DNA of 50,801 bases from Pseudomonadota bacterium (GTDB taxonomy: Bacteria > Pseudomonadota > Gammaproteobacteria > Acidiferrobacterales > Acidiferrobacteraceae), in contig JAJYRD010000050.1 of NCBI GenBank assembly GCA_021794275.1, forward strand, positions 1 through 50,801, written 5' to 3'. The notes under the pieces were generated by a model. It made no database searches, had not been told where the DNA came from, and worked only from the letters and a program-made list of their open reading frames with translations. This document shows, in pieces, positions 8,050-17,768 of this stretch. Both the position numbers and the translations under genes were made by a program. Every line of letters starts with the position of its first letter. Position 1 is the stretch's first letter.

Positions 8050-9828
8050 ATGGCCGCGCGCAAAAACTCTTCATCTCCACCTCTTCCGGAACAACTTTTC
8101 CACGAGCTTGCGAACACCCTGGAATTCGACCACTTTTTCTTCAACGCTGCCCGCGCCGCGGGGCTTGCCGTCCGCGCGGATTATGCGGGTCTCGTACGAC
8201 GCCACAGCGACCCGTTGCGCTACGAATTCTTTTTCGCCCTCGACCCCGTTTGCAAGCAGTCCCCGCCGCCAGACCCCCTGGTCGCGAACACCTGTACTGT
8301 CGGCCAGGCTCTTGCCTTGGGGGAGACACTTTATGCAACGGAGAGCGCCTTCGCGACCGAGGCGTCGAACCCCAAGCTCGCATCGCATCTCGTGGTACCC
8401 ATGCGTGTTGCCGGACGCGTAGAAGGCGCGCTCGTGCTCGCCTGGCGCGACCGCCCGCGGCGGCCCCCGACGCGGCGCAGGCTGCGCCTCGTGGAAGCCT
8501 TGGCAGCCTTCATGGGCAATGCCAGCTACCGTTCGGCGGTCGAAGCCGCTCTTACCCGCGACGCAAGGCGCGATCCGCTCACCGGGCTGCCGAACCGCAA
8601 CGTGCTCATGGATCGCCTCGCCCATGGTTGCCGAAGGGTAGGACGGAATGATCGCTTGCTGGTCGTCGCGCTCCTTGATGTCGACAGCTTCAAGGGCATC
8701 AACGACGAACTTGGACACGAAGCCGGCGACCATCTGCTCGCGACCGTTGCCGAACGACTCGCGAATTCTGTCCGCCTTGCCGATACCGTGAGCCGATACG
8801 GCGGCGACGAGTTCGTGATCCTCATGGAAGACATCACGCATCTCGAACAGATCGAGACCATACTCGAGCGCATGCTGCTTGCCATCCGCCAACCGATTCC
8901 ATTCCAAGGGCGTTCCCTGGGTGTCACCGTAAGTGTGGGCCTCACGATCCACCCTTTCGACGATCATCCGCCCGAGGTCTTGCTGCGGCACGCGGACCAA
9001 GCCATGTACGAGGCCAAGCGCGCGGGCGGCGACCGCTACCGCTGCTACGAACGCGCCAATGCCGGGCGCCTCGCACAGCGCGCCCAACTGCGCCGCGACA
9101 TCGAGGCTGCCATCTCGCATGACCTTTGGAAACCTTGCTACCAACCCATCTTCGATCGCAAGGGCAATCCAGCCGGGATCGAGGTCCGGCTCCGCTGGCA
9201 TAGGTCCGACGGCACCACCGTGCGCGAGGAGATGGCGTCGGAACTCGTCGAAGCGCCCAGGCGAGCCGACCTCCTGGAATGTCTGCTGGCTGCGACCCGA
9301 CGCGACTTCCTGGCCTGCGGCCCGCTGCCAGTACCCTTGCATATCAATATCCACGCCGCCGCCCTTTATGATCGCAGGCTGCCAGCCCGGCTTTCGGATT
9401 GGCGGGACGAGATCTACGGAGTCGACGGCGGCACGGTCGTCGTGGAGGTGCCTGACGAGGTCCTCGCGTCCCACGCGGAGGCCGGCATGCGACTCGCCTC
9501 GGCCCTGCAGGAGCGGGGCCTGCGTCTCATCATCGATCAGTATCAGGTGCACAAGCGTGCGGACCTGACCCATATAGCCGCGACGCCCCTCTACGGCGTC
9601 AAATGCGATCCCGTCGCCGATGCCCGCACGGGGCGCCTCCTGCGGGCCATAGGTGCTGGCATGACCGCCCTGGGGCTCGCGGTCTATGTCGACGGCATCG
9701 ACACCATCCCCTGCCGCACGGTCGCCGACGCGATCGGCTGGGACTACGGGCAGGGCCTCCTCTATGCGCCCGAGCTCGACGCCCGCGGGCTCGCGCGCTG
9801 GCTCAAGGGGACTTCCCACGCCCCATGA
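8050..9828 (+). CDS. GAF-GGDEF diguanylate cyclase with degenerate EAL domain
   Basis: This 592-residue cytoplasmic protein starts with a GAF-like sensor (about residues 20-170). A complete GGDEF domain follows: RYGGDEF near residue 250, preceded at five residues by an I-site RxxD (RLAD). It should make c-di-GMP with product inhibition. The C-terminal EAL-like domain (about 350-585) has lost its catalytic centre: EAL reads EVR (near residue 378), the DD pair reads DQ (IIDQYQ), and the AEGVE motif reads VDGID. It probably acts as a binding or regulatory module, not a phosphodiesterase. The stop overlaps the convergent hydrolase gene by 26 bp. The signal sensed is unknown. Confidence 0.9.
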   Translation: MAARKNSSSPPLPEQLFHELANTLEFDHFFFNAARAAGLAVRADYAGLVRRHSDPLRYEFFFALDPVCKQSPPPDPLVANTCTVGQALALGETLYATESAFATEASNPKLASHLVVPMRVAGRVEGALVLAWRDRPRRPPTRRRLRLVEALAAFMGNASYRSAVEAALTRDARRDPLTGLPNRNVLMDRLAHGCRRVGRNDRLLVVALLDVDSFKGINDELGHEAGDHLLATVAERLANSVRLADTVSRYGGDEFVILMEDITHLEQIETILERMLLAIRQPIPFQGRSLGVTVSVGLTIHPFDDHPPEVLLRHADQAMYEAKRAGGDRYRCYERANAGRLAQRAQLRRDIEAAISHDLWKPCYQPIFDRKGNPAGIEVRLRWHRSDGTTVREEMASELVEAPRRADLLECLLAATRRDFLACGPLPVPLHINIHAAALYDRRLPARLSDWRDEIYGVDGGTVVVEVPDEVLASHAEAGMRLASALQERGLRLIIDQYQVHKRADLTHIAATPLYGVKCDPVADARTGRLLRAIGAGMTALGLAVYVDGIDTIPCRTVADAIGWDYGQGLLYAPELDARGLARWLKGTSHAP

Positions 9829-10693
9829 CATCGCGAATGATGGCGGTCCGATAGCGGATAGGCAGGGAGTAGTGTCCCTCCCCCTCAATCAGGTGCAAGC
9901 GGGCCCTCGGCAGAAGCGCGGCAATCTCGACCCCCATGCGCGCCGGCATGATACGGTCGGCCGCGCCGTGCCAGAGCGCGCACTCCGGTTGGATCTGGGC
10001 CAAAGAGAAATCCCATGGCCGCACGTAGAGAAGCAGATCCTGCACCGCCGCCAGCGCGCCGCGACGCATGCCTTCGTACTGCGCGGCCCCCAATACATCG
10101 AGCACCGCGGGATCGGCCAGGACCTCGCGATCCGCGGCCGAGGCGAGACGGGCGCCGAGCCGCAAACGGCCTCTCAAACGCAGGAAGCGCGTCACGGGCC
10201 AGGCCGCGAGCGGGGCGAAAATCGGTCCGAGATCGGCGAGATGCAGGGCCGCCCGCACGAGCGGAAACAGGTCATCGCGGCACGCCCTGAGCGCCGCCGG
10301 TGGTCCGAGAGCGCCCACTAAGGCGCCGCGCGTGACCCGCGCTGGCATGTGCGCAAGCAAAGACAAAGCGTAAGGTCCGCCGCCCGATACCCCGACGACC
10401 GCGACGCGACCGAGCCCAAGCGTATCGAGCAGCACCGCGACATCATCAGAAAATCCCCTCAAGGTGCGCCCCTTGAGGGGGCTCGACCGTCCGTAGCCCG
10501 GCCGGTCTGGGGCAATGATACGCGCGCCACAGGCGGCCAACACAGGGGCGAGCAGGCCGGCCTCGAGAGAGCAACTCGGGAATCCGTGACAATAGAGGAT
10601 GGGCACCCCCGAAGGCGGCCCGTAATCCGCGTAAGCGAGCAGGCGACCGTCCGGCAGAGTCACGGATTCGAGGGAGGCGCCGGCCGGGATCAC
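9803..10693 (-). CDS. Alpha/beta-fold hydrolase
   Basis: This 296-residue protein has the alpha/beta hydrolase core. The oxyanion-hole segment is YCHGFPSC, the nucleophile elbow GVSGGGPYAL (Ser), the acid probably the Asp in WHGAADRIM, and the catalytic His is in EGEGHYSLP near the end. The substrate cannot be predicted. It starts with GTG at 10693. The GTGA there overlaps the stop of a short possible ORF upstream (see the region 10694-11178). It is convergent with, and overlaps by 26 bp, the 3' end of the GGDEF gene. No signal peptide is seen, so it is probably cytoplasmic. Confidence 0.9.
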   Translation of the reverse strand: MIPAGASLESVTLPDGRLLAYADYGPPSGVPILYCHGFPSCSLEAGLLAPVLAACGARIIAPDRPGYGRSSPLKGRTLRGFSDDVAVLLDTLGLGRVAVVGVSGGGPYALSLLAHMPARVTRGALVGALGPPAALRACRDDLFPLVRAALHLADLGPIFAPLAAWPVTRFLRLRGRLRLGARLASAADREVLADPAVLDVLGAAQYEGMRRGALAAVQDLLLYVRPWDFSLAQIQPECALWHGAADRIMPARMGVEIAALLPRARLHLIEGEGHYSLPIRYRTAIIRDVMGRGKSP

Positions 10694-11178
10694 GACCGCC
10701 GATCCCTGAGCAACTCACGCATTCTCCCCACCACCGTCCGCACCGGCTGCGATCTCCACATCTTCTTGACCCCCCTCATTGGACATGAACCATCCCCGGT
10801 AGGGCGACCCGTAAGCGCCCCGGGCGGCCCCCACGCCTCTCGGGCGGCTCCAGTATGGCGCAGGCCGAGCGGTCCCAGGAATCGGGCGCGCATCACGTGC
10901 CCGACCCTTACGGCCCATCGTCGTGCCCTCCACGATCCCCGTCCCGCCCGCTTTCTCGGTGGCGGGCCCTACACCCCGCGGCCGTCATGATCTCCCTGCC
11001 TTCGCGCATAGAGGTGAGCGGCCGCTTCGCAGCCAAGGTCCAGGCCACCGCCCACGTAAGGTTGGACCGCGTCCTTAAGGTTCCCCTTGATCCATGTTTC
11101 GCGCTATTCTCCTCCGGGTACGCGCCCCAAAAAGAGGTTCCGCTTCCCATCATGCCTTCGGCAACACTTTAGTCGCTC
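10694..11178. other. 485-bp intergenic region between hydrolase and MFS genes
   Basis: This divergent region should hold promoters for both flanking genes. On the minus strand a frame ends in TGA 10690-10692, overlapping the hydrolase GTG. Its last 29 codons begin MRGVKKMWRSQPVRTVVGR and could encode a small basic leader peptide coupled to the hydrolase. I see no family match and the evidence is weak. The remainder shows no recognised gene or RNA on either strand. Confidence 0.3.
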
Positions 11179-12351
11179 GTGCGCAAACTCTCATTTCTGA
11201 CCGCCATCGCACTTACCGGCGCGCTCGCACTCTTGAGTTCGACGATGGCAAAGACACCCGCCTTGCCGCTTTTTGCGCGATCGCTCGGGGCGCCCCCGCA
11301 ACTCATAGGTTGGGCGGTCATGGCCTCGACCGTACCGGGCATCCTCATAAGCCTGCCGGCGGGCCTCTTGCGCGACCGCCTGGGCGCCCGGCCACTTCTC
11401 GTTGCGGCGCTCTTTGTGTTCGCCACCGCCCCGTTCCTGTATCTGCTCGTGCATACGATAGGCGAACTGGCCATCGTGCGCTTCTACCACGGCTTCGCCA
11501 CGGCGATCTTCGGCACCGTCGTCGGCGCCGAGATCGCCGCTCGCTATCCGCAGAATCGCGGCCACGCGCTCAGCGTCTACAGCTCGGTGAGCACGGTCGG
11601 TCGCTCCGTCGCGCCCTTCCTCGGCGGGCTCTTGATCTCCGAAGCGAACTTTTCCGGCGTCTTCATCGGATGCGCAGTGGCCGGGGTACTGGCTTTAAGC
11701 TTCGGGCTGCGAGCGAGCGCCGACCACGCACCGGCCATGCCGCCCAAGCATCCCCCATCCGGGGTGAGCCACACGGTGGCGGTGCTCCGCGACCGTGTGG
11801 TCTTGGTCACGAGCCTGGTCGAGGCCCTGCAATACCTGGTCTTCGGATCGGTCGAGGCGTTTCTGGCAGTCTACGCCGCCCACCACCATCTGCCTCCCTG
11901 GACCATAGGCCTGCTGCTCGGGACCCAGCTTGGTATCGTCGTGTTATTCAAACCCCGGCTTGGCGCCCTTTCCGATCGTTTCGGGCGGCGTCCCGTAATC
12001 CTTGCGGGCCTTTTGATCGGGGCGCTGGCCGTCTCGGTTCTGCCCTTTACCGCCCGCTTCTGGGCGCTCTTGCTGATCAACGCGGCCTTCGGGCTGGGAT
12101 TCGCGGCGACCACGGCGGCGACCGGGGCGCTCGTAGCGGACCGCGCACGTTCGGGGGGTTTCGGGGCCAGCATGGGCGTGCTGCGCTCGATCATGGACAT
12201 CGGCCAAGCAACCGGGCCGGTCGTAACCGGCGCACTCATAGGCGTGGGCGGCTACCGCCTGGCCTTCCTGGGGCTCGCAGCGCTTCTTGCCATCGGCGCC
12301 GTGACCTTCGCGGCTTCAGGACACGGCGGACCGGTCGGCGCAAAGCCTTGA
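11179..12351 (+). CDS. Major facilitator superfamily transporter
   Basis: This 390-residue inner-membrane protein has about twelve hydrophobic segments. After TM2 it has the MFS loop pattern AGLLRDRLGARPLL, and the second half has the equivalent GALSDRFGRRPVILAG. The length and loop motifs fit drug:H+ antiporter-like or sugar-efflux-like families; the substrate cannot be assigned. The start is GTG 11179, with homology beginning immediately after (RKLSFLTAIALTGALAL). No clear Shine-Dalgarno sequence is visible. It is convergent with dnaQ, with 16 bp between the stops and no terminator hairpin visible. Confidence 0.9.
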   Translation: MRKLSFLTAIALTGALALLSSTMAKTPALPLFARSLGAPPQLIGWAVMASTVPGILISLPAGLLRDRLGARPLLVAALFVFATAPFLYLLVHTIGELAIVRFYHGFATAIFGTVVGAEIAARYPQNRGHALSVYSSVSTVGRSVAPFLGGLLISEANFSGVFIGCAVAGVLALSFGLRASADHAPAMPPKHPPSGVSHTVAVLRDRVVLVTSLVEALQYLVFGSVEAFLAVYAAHHHLPPWTIGLLLGTQLGIVVLFKPRLGALSDRFGRRPVILAGLLIGALAVSVLPFTARFWALLLINAAFGLGFAATTAATGALVADRARSGGFGASMGVLRSIMDIGQATGPVVTGALIGVGGYRLAFLGLAALLAIGAVTFAASGHGGPVGAKP

Positions 12352-12367
12352 CGCGAGACAGGGACGC

Positions 12368-13087
12368 TCAGCCGAGCAACTTCCACAGGCAGCGACCGCC
12401 GCTCTTTTTGTCGAGCATCTCGAGATAGGCGTCGTGAGCGGCAAGCTCCTCCGCGGAAGGGCCTATGACGAGCGGTTCGCCCCCCTCGAAGGTAAAGCCC
12501 TCACCCGCCACCGACTCGACTTTGGCAGTCTCTTCGAGAAACAAAGGCGTCTGGCCGCCAGTCATGGCGAGATAGACGTCGGCGAGAATCTCGGCATCCA
12601 AGAGCGCACCGTGGACCACGCGCTGACTATTGTCGATGCTATAACGGCGACACAAGGCGTCGAGGTTGTTTTTCTGACCCGGATGCAGGGTGCGTGCGAG
12701 CCTCAAGGTATCCTGGACCGAGCAGCACTGCTCGATCTTGGCGACCGGCAAGACGCGGCCCTGCGCCGCGGCACGGGCCAACTCGGCATTCAGGAAACCT
12801 ACGTCGAACGGCGCATTATGGATCAGGAGTTCGGCGCCCTCGACGAAGGCGATAAATTCCGCGGCCACGTCCATAAAGCGCGGCTTGTCAGCCAGCATCG
12901 CATTGGTGATCCCGTGGATCTCGACCGCCGCCGCGTCGATCTCGCGATCAGGGTTCAGGTACTGGTGGAACCGTCGCCCGGTGAGCCTGCGATCGATGAG
13001 TTCGATCGCGCCCACCTCGATGACGCGATGGCCCTCCGCAGGCTCGAGGCCCGTGGTTTCAGTATCCAGAACGATTTGCCGTATCAC
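12368..13087 (-). CDS. dnaQ: DNA polymerase III epsilon subunit (3'-5' proofreading exonuclease)
   Basis: This 239-residue DEDDh exonuclease has Exo [10 protein letters not shown] near the N-terminus, Exo [16 protein letters not shown], and Exo III with [15 protein letters not shown]. It proofreads for the replicative polymerase. The C-terminal tail (after about residue 185) would contact the alpha subunit. The start overlaps the rnhA stop by 4 nt. In E. coli rnhA and dnaQ are divergent; here they are co-directional, an arrangement also seen in other proteobacteria. Confidence 0.96.
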   Translation of the reverse strand: MIRQIVLDTETTGLEPAEGHRVIEVGAIELIDRRLTGRRFHQYLNPDREIDAAAVEIHGITNAMLADKPRFMDVAAEFIAFVEGAELLIHNAPFDVGFLNAELARAAAQGRVLPVAKIEQCCSVQDTLRLARTLHPGQKNNLDALCRRYSIDNSQRVVHGALLDAEILADVYLAMTGGQTPLFLEETAKVESVAGEGFTFEGGEPLVIGPSAEELAAHDAYLEMLDKKSGGRCLWKLLG

Positions 13088-13542
13088 GACACCCCCTTAC
13101 GCCTAATACCCTGAAGACGATCTATGGCCTCATTGGCAAGCCGGTCCGCGTGCTCGTTCCCGGCATCGCCGGAGTGGCCCTTCACCCATCGCCACTGCAC
13201 GTTATGGCGACTCGCCGCCGCCTCCAACTCCCGCCACAGATCGGCGTTTGCGACTGGCTGCCGGGAAGCCGTGAGCCATCCCCGCCGCTTCCATTGAGCA
13301 AGCCATTCGGTGACACCGCGCCGCACGTATTGCGAATCCGTGACGAGTTCGACATCACAGGCGCGGTTCAAGGCCTTTAAGGCCGAGATCGCCGCCAGGA
13401 GCTCCATGCGGTTATTGGTCGTCATGGCCTCTGCGCCACTCAACACCCGTTCATGGGCGCCCGACCGCAAAACCGCACCCCACCCTCCAGGCCCCGGATT
13501 GCCGCGGCACGCGCCGTCCGTGTAGATCAAGACCTTAGCCAT
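13084..13542 (-). CDS. rnhA: Ribonuclease HI
   Basis: This 152-residue enzyme degrades the RNA strand of RNA:DNA hybrids. The motif [16 protein letters not shown] holds the first catalytic Asp, NNRMELLAA the Glu, [10 protein letters not shown] the second Asp, and NEHADRLAN the last. The length matches E. coli RNase HI (155). It overlaps the methyltransferase gene by 8 nt upstream and dnaQ by 4 nt downstream, so the three minus-strand genes form a tight operon. Confidence 0.97.
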   Translation of the reverse strand: MAKVLIYTDGACRGNPGPGGWGAVLRSGAHERVLSGAEAMTTNNRMELLAAISALKALNRACDVELVTDSQYVRRGVTEWLAQWKRRGWLTASRQPVANADLWRELEAAASRHNVQWRWVKGHSGDAGNEHADRLANEAIDRLQGIRRKGVS

Positions 13543-14287
13543 AACGCGCCCCCACCGGCTGCGGCAAAGCGCGCATGCGCGCCTGCCTGCGGGTGGCGAG
13601 GATCGGCGTCATGCCGGCCACGCGCTTGCGGGCCACGAGGACATACACGGCGCCCCCCAGGGGCCACCAGCGATCGCCCATGTGCTCCATGAAGGATAGG
13701 CGATCCATCCAGCGCTGACGCCTGAAAGGGGGCCGATAGTAGAGCATACTGCCCTGCGTCAACTCGAAGTCGAGCAAAGACAACCAGTCGCGCAGCCGCC
13801 GCACGCCTATCCACTCGCCGCACCATGGGGCACGACCGGAGGCCCGACGCAGCAAGCATGGGATCCGCCAGAGACTCGCGGCATTGAAACCTAGAATCAC
13901 GACATGCCCCTCCGGCACCAAGACCCGGTGCGCCTCGCGCAGCAGTTGATGGGGCGCAGACGATACATCCAGCGAATGCGGCAACAGAACGACCTGCACC
14001 GACTTGCCGTCGAACGGCAAGGCCTCGGCACGAGCCGCCACCCATTGGGGGCCGCTCATGACGGGTTCTGGGTCAACCACGAGATGCACGGCCGTCGGGC
14101 TCGATTCAAGCAGGTTGCGGCGCCCAAGCCAACCGCACTGGACTCCGAACGTGCCGGGCAACATCGGCAGGATCTCGCGAAGCCGATGCGCCTCCAGGGC
14201 CTGCAGGGACTCGCCGAGCGGTCCCTTGAACCATTCGCGCAGTCGGACGACGCGCGCCTCCGTGCCCTCGTCCGTTGACTCCCCCAT
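13535..14287 (-). CDS. Class I SAM-dependent methyltransferase (YafS-like position)
   Basis: This 250-residue protein belongs to the Methyltransf_11 type. Its central part has the [23 protein letters not shown] strand-loop, followed by [21 protein letters not shown], the typical post-motif region. The glycine-rich SAM motif is poorly conserved ([12 protein letters not shown]). The substrate is unknown. It occupies the yafS position between gloB and rnhA in E. coli. It is first in the operon with rnhA and dnaQ and is divergent from gloB with about 23 bp between starts. Confidence 0.85.
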   Translation of the reverse strand: MGESTDEGTEARVVRLREWFKGPLGESLQALEAHRLREILPMLPGTFGVQCGWLGRRNLLESSPTAVHLVVDPEPVMSGPQWVAARAEALPFDGKSVQVVLLPHSLDVSSAPHQLLREAHRVLVPEGHVVILGFNAASLWRIPCLLRRASGRAPWCGEWIGVRRLRDWLSLLDFELTQGSMLYYRPPFRRQRWMDRLSFMEHMGDRWWPLGGAVYVLVARKRVAGMTPILATRRQARMRALPQPVGARYG

Positions 14288-14310
14288 GGCTTACCCCCAC
14301 ACTGCGTCGC

Positions 14311-15084
14311 ATGGACGACGTCATAGCAGTCCACGCCTTTCGCGACAACTATATATGGCTTGCCCCCGGATCGAAACCCGGCGTCGTCGCGGTCGTGGAT
14401 CCCGGGGATGCAGATCCCGTCATCGCGGCCCTCGCATCGCGGGGGCTAGCGCCCGCCTTCGTGCTCTGCACGCATCATCACGGCGACCATGTGGGCGGCG
14501 TCGAGACCCTGGCGCGACGATTTGACATCCCGGTGTACGGGCCGGCCGCCGAATCGATTCCCGGCGTCACCCATCCCGTCGTGGAAGGTGACATCGTAGG
14601 ATCCGACGAAGGCGGTCGATATCAGGTGCTGGCGGTGCCCGGACATACACGCGGGCATGTGGCCTACATGGGGGACGGTCGCGTGTTCTGTGGCGACACC
14701 TTGTTTGCCGCAGGCTGTGGGCGGCTCTTCGAGGGTACGGCTTTTCAGTTGCACGCCTCACTCATGAAGCTCGCGGCGCTGCCTCCCGAGACCCTCGTCT
14801 ATTGCGGCCACGAATACACCCTCGCGAATCTTGCCTTCGCCCGCGCCGTGGAACCGGACAACGCCGACATCCTTGCCTTCGAACGACGCTGCCGTCGGCG
14901 ACTCGCCGCAGGGCAACCGACGATCCCCACCACAATAGCCGACGAACGGGCTGTGAACCCCTTTCTGCGCACATCGACGCCGGCCGTGCGTCGCGCCGCC
15001 GCGCGCCTGGCCGACCAAAGGTCGGATACGGACGCGACCGTATTCGCTACACTACGCCGCTGGAAGGATGATTTTAAAGGATAA
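14311..15084 (+). CDS. gloB: Hydroxyacylglutathione hydrolase (glyoxalase II)
   Basis: This 257-residue metallo-beta-lactamase-fold enzyme hydrolyses S-D-lactoylglutathione to D-lactate and glutathione. The metal-binding motif THHHGDHVGG, then PGHTRGH, FCGDTLF and YCGHEYT, and the C-terminal HAGH domain (ending LRRWKDDFKG) are all present. I start at ATG 14311 (MDDVIAVHAFRDNYIW), where family homology begins; the upstream in-frame extension overlaps the divergent methyltransferase start. No Shine-Dalgarno sequence is visible before this ATG, so the mRNA may have a very short or absent leader. Confidence 0.95.
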   Translation: MDDVIAVHAFRDNYIWLAPGSKPGVVAVVDPGDADPVIAALASRGLAPAFVLCTHHHGDHVGGVETLARRFDIPVYGPAAESIPGVTHPVVEGDIVGSDEGGRYQVLAVPGHTRGHVAYMGDGRVFCGDTLFAAGCGRLFEGTAFQLHASLMKLAALPPETLVYCGHEYTLANLAFARAVEPDNADILAFERRCRRRLAAGQPTIPTTIADERAVNPFLRTSTPAVRRAAARLADQRSDTDATVFATLRRWKDDFKG

Positions 15085-15090
15085 GCATCG

Positions 15091-15119
15091 TTGACGCAGA
15101 GCCTGGCAACTCCTATAGT
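15091..15119 (+). promoter_or_regulatory. Sigma-70 promoter for mltD
   Basis: TTGACG (15091-15096), a 17-nt spacer and TATAGT (15114-15119) form a near-consensus promoter directly behind the gloB stop. Transcription would start about 20 nt before the mltD ATG. Confidence 0.7.
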
Positions 15120-15146
15120 GCGGGCTTATGACCACGGCGTTCTTAC

Positions 15147-16649
15147 ATGGCAATCGCTGCAAATAAAGCGTTTCGACACGCGGGCCTCGGCGTCCTGCTC
15201 GCAAGCTTGGCAGGATGTGCGACGGCTCCCATGTCGCGATTCATATCGAGCAACTCCACGCCCTTGCCCACGTCAAACATCGCCCAGACGCAGCCCGCGT
15301 CCCAGCCTTCCGCACCCGTCCCGACGGTCGTGAAGGTGGGCGAGTGCCCGGTGCCGGCGATCAAGAACACGCCGGCGGCACACGCCGTCGACGCAAGCGA
15401 CAAGAAATATTCTAACCTATGGAACCGCATCCGTGCCGGCCTGCGCTTGCCGCGCATGGAAGGACCTCGTGTAGCGCGATACGAACAGTGGTTCGCGAAT
15501 AATCCGCAGTACGTCGAAGGGATGCTGCAGCGCGCAAACCTCTACCTCTACCAGATCGTCCAGGATGTCAGCAAGCGCAATATGCCGATGGAGATCGCGC
15601 TACTGCCCGCGATCGAGAGCGGCTACTCCCCGAACGCCTACTCCCGATCCGCGGCTATCGGGCTTTGGCAGTTCGAGCCCTCCACGGGCCGACTCTGGGG
15701 CCTCAAGAACAACTGGTGGTACAACGGCGAGCGCGACATCATTGCATCAACGAACGCCGCACTCGACTTCCTTCAATCGCTTCACCATCAATTTCATAGC
15801 TGGGATCTGGCGCTTGCGGCCTACAACGCCGGTCAGGGCACGGTCGCCATGGCGATTGCCCACAACAAAGCCTTGGGCCTTGGCACCCGTTACCGCGATC
15901 TTAGACTGCCGCTTCAGACCGAGCACTACGTGCCCAAACTCATGGCGTTCGTGAACATCGTGCGCGATCCCGCGAAGTACGGCCTGACCCTGCGCGCAAT
16001 CCCGGACAGCCCTTATTTCGTGCGCGTGAACACGGGCTCCCAGGTCGATTTGAGCGTGATCGCGCGGCTCGCCAACATGTCCTTGAAGCAGCTCTACGCC
16101 ATCAACCCAGGGTTTACACAGTGGGCGACCGCGCCAAACGGTCCGCACACCATCCTCGTGCCAGTGGCCACCAAGGCCGCGCTTATCGAGGGCTTGAGCC
16201 AGTTGCCGCCGCAGGATCGCATGCAGTGGGCAAGGCACCGTGTCGTGCCGGGCGACTCCTTGTACCAAATTGCCCGTGAGTATGGAGTGAGCATCGCATC
16301 GATACGCTCCACCAATCACCTCTACGGCAACCTCTTGCATGTCGGCCAGAGCCTTCTCATTCCCATGGCTGGGCGCCGTCTGGTCGTATCGCGGCATCAT
16401 GATAGCCGCGCGCGCCCGGAGGTGACGCTGGCTCGGCGTGGAGCGCGGCGCGTCAAGATCATCCATCGAGTGCGTCCCGGCGATACCCTCTGGAGCATTG
16501 CCGCGCGCTATCGCGTCTATGTCGGGCAACTCGAGCGCTGGAACGTCCTGAACGCGCACGACGTCCTGCGACTTGGCCAACGCATCCTGATCTGGGCATC
16601 CCCCTCCATGGTGCCACAGGCGGTGGCCAAGGCGCGTATTACGGAATAG
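15147..16649 (+). CDS. mltD: Membrane-bound lytic murein transglycosylase D, lipoprotein
   Basis: This 500-residue protein cleaves peptidoglycan glycan strands to 1,6-anhydro ends. A lipobox, LAGC, closes the signal peptide at about residue 24, so it is anchored as a lipoprotein, probably in the outer membrane. The SLT domain shows [16 protein letters not shown] with the catalytic Glu, then [17 protein letters not shown] and [11 protein letters not shown]. Two C-terminal LysM domains ([17 protein letters not shown] and [17 protein letters not shown]) bind peptidoglycan. The leader has no obvious Shine-Dalgarno sequence. mltD next to gloB matches the E. coli order. Confidence 0.95.
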   Translation: MAIAANKAFRHAGLGVLLASLAGCATAPMSRFISSNSTPLPTSNIAQTQPASQPSAPVPTVVKVGECPVPAIKNTPAAHAVDASDKKYSNLWNRIRAGLRLPRMEGPRVARYEQWFANNPQYVEGMLQRANLYLYQIVQDVSKRNMPMEIALLPAIESGYSPNAYSRSAAIGLWQFEPSTGRLWGLKNNWWYNGERDIIASTNAALDFLQSLHHQFHSWDLALAAYNAGQGTVAMAIAHNKALGLGTRYRDLRLPLQTEHYVPKLMAFVNIVRDPAKYGLTLRAIPDSPYFVRVNTGSQVDLSVIARLANMSLKQLYAINPGFTQWATAPNGPHTILVPVATKAALIEGLSQLPPQDRMQWARHRVVPGDSLYQIAREYGVSIASIRSTNHLYGNLLHVGQSLLIPMAGRRLVVSRHHDSRARPEVTLARRGARRVKIIHRVRPGDTLWSIAARYRVYVGQLERWNVLNAHDVLRLGQRILIWASPSMVPQAVAKARITE

Positions 16650-16917
16650 TCAGAAAACCTCGGTCGACCTCCCTCGGGCAGGCGTACCGTCGCCGCTCCA
16701 GGGACGGCGCGGCTTCTGTCCGACAACGAATAGCGTTAGACTTCGATCCGTCACCGGCACCCCTTCAATAGCAGGCAAGTCCATCAGTAAGGCAAGGGGA
16801 GCCGTGGCGGCCTTATTACGCTTCCGGTCTCGCGGCCGGGTCCTTCGTGGGCCTTATGGCCATCACGCAACCCCAAGCGCGATCGGGGTCAGTCCACACA
16901 GCAATGGAGAGAGCCTC

Positions 16918-17709
16918 ATGGGATTTCTGGCAGGTAAGCGTGCCCTTGTCGTCGGAGCGCTGAACGAACGATCAATCGCCTGGGGAATCGCCCAGGCCAT
17001 GCACGCCCAAGGCGCGGAGATCGCCTACACCTACCAAAATGAGAAGGTCCAAAGCCGCGTCGAGGGGCTCGCGGGCATGACCGAAAGTCGCATCGTGCTG
17101 CCTTGCGATGTGAGCCGCGACCAGGACATCGCGAAATTGTTCGAGGAACTGCGTAAGGCCTGGCCGGAGGGGTTCGACAGCGTCATCCATTCTGTAGCCT
17201 ACGCGCCACGCGAACAGCTCGAGGGCGACTATCTTGATGCCGTGACCCGCGAGGGCTTCCTCGAGGCACACAACATAAGCTCCTACAGCTTTGCCGCGCT
17301 CGCCAAGGGTGCCCGCGACGCGATCGTCCCGCGCAAGGGCTCCTTGCTTACCCTCTCCTACCTTGGCGCGGTGCGTGTCGTACCGCACTACAATGTCATG
17401 GGACTCGCCAAGGCGAGTCTCGAGGCAAACGTCCGCTACCTTGCACAAAGCCTGGGGCCACACGGTGTCCGCGTCAACGGCATCTCGGCAGGTCCGATAA
17501 AGACCTTGGCGGCAGCGGGTATCAGTGATTTCCGGAAGATGCTCGACTACTACGAGCGCAACGCCCCGCTGCGACGCGGTGTGACCATAGAAGAGGTCGG
17601 GCACGCGGCCGCCTTCCTGTCCTCCGACCTAGCCTCCGGCATCACAGGGGAGATTCTCTACGTGGACTCTGGCTATCACATGATCGGCATGGGCGAAGGG
17701 GAGGGCTGA
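16918..17709 (+). CDS. fabI: Enoyl-[acyl-carrier-protein] reductase (NADH)
   Basis: This 263-residue SDR-family enzyme carries out the last reduction of each fatty-acid elongation cycle. The cofactor segment is [14 protein letters not shown], and the FabI-type Tyr-x6-Lys catalytic pair is YNVMGLAK, preceded by [12 protein letters not shown]. The segment [16 protein letters not shown] forms the substrate-binding loop. ATG 16918 follows GGAGAGAG, and homology begins at [13 protein letters not shown]. The 268 bp upstream, behind mltD, contain no other gene and should hold the promoter. Confidence 0.97.
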   Translation: MGFLAGKRALVVGALNERSIAWGIAQAMHAQGAEIAYTYQNEKVQSRVEGLAGMTESRIVLPCDVSRDQDIAKLFEELRKAWPEGFDSVIHSVAYAPREQLEGDYLDAVTREGFLEAHNISSYSFAALAKGARDAIVPRKGSLLTLSYLGAVRVVPHYNVMGLAKASLEANVRYLAQSLGPHGVRVNGISAGPIKTLAAAGISDFRKMLDYYERNAPLRRGVTIEEVGHAAAFLSSDLASGITGEILYVDSGYHMIGMGEGEG

Positions 17710-17718
17710 ACACCACTT

Positions 17719-17767
17719 CAGGTGGCCGGAGGAGGGTCCGGGGCAAAACCCCCTCCTCCGCGACCTG
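17719..17767. terminator. Stem-loop between convergent fabI and ppiD, likely bidirectional terminator
   Basis: A perfect 10-bp stem CGGAGGAGGG/CCCTCCTCCG (17727-17736 with 17751-17760) is extended across a small internal loop by CAGGT/ACCTG (17719-17723 with 17763-17767). It sits exactly between the stops of two convergent genes. No T-run follows on either side, so it is not a textbook Rho-independent terminator. It could act as a bidirectional transcription or mRNA-protecting barrier. Confidence 0.55.
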
Positions 17768-17768
17768 A

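Noticed and set aside
8071-9888. 605-codon open frame on the minus strand opposite the GGDEF gene
   Set aside because: It mirrors the real gene. GC-rich codons leave the antisense frame open, and the plus-strand product has complete GGDEF motifs.
11094-12428. 444-codon plus-strand frame overlapping the MFS gene
   Set aside because: It is Arg/Pro/Gly-rich with no domain, whereas the overlapping frame encodes a clear 12-helix transporter.
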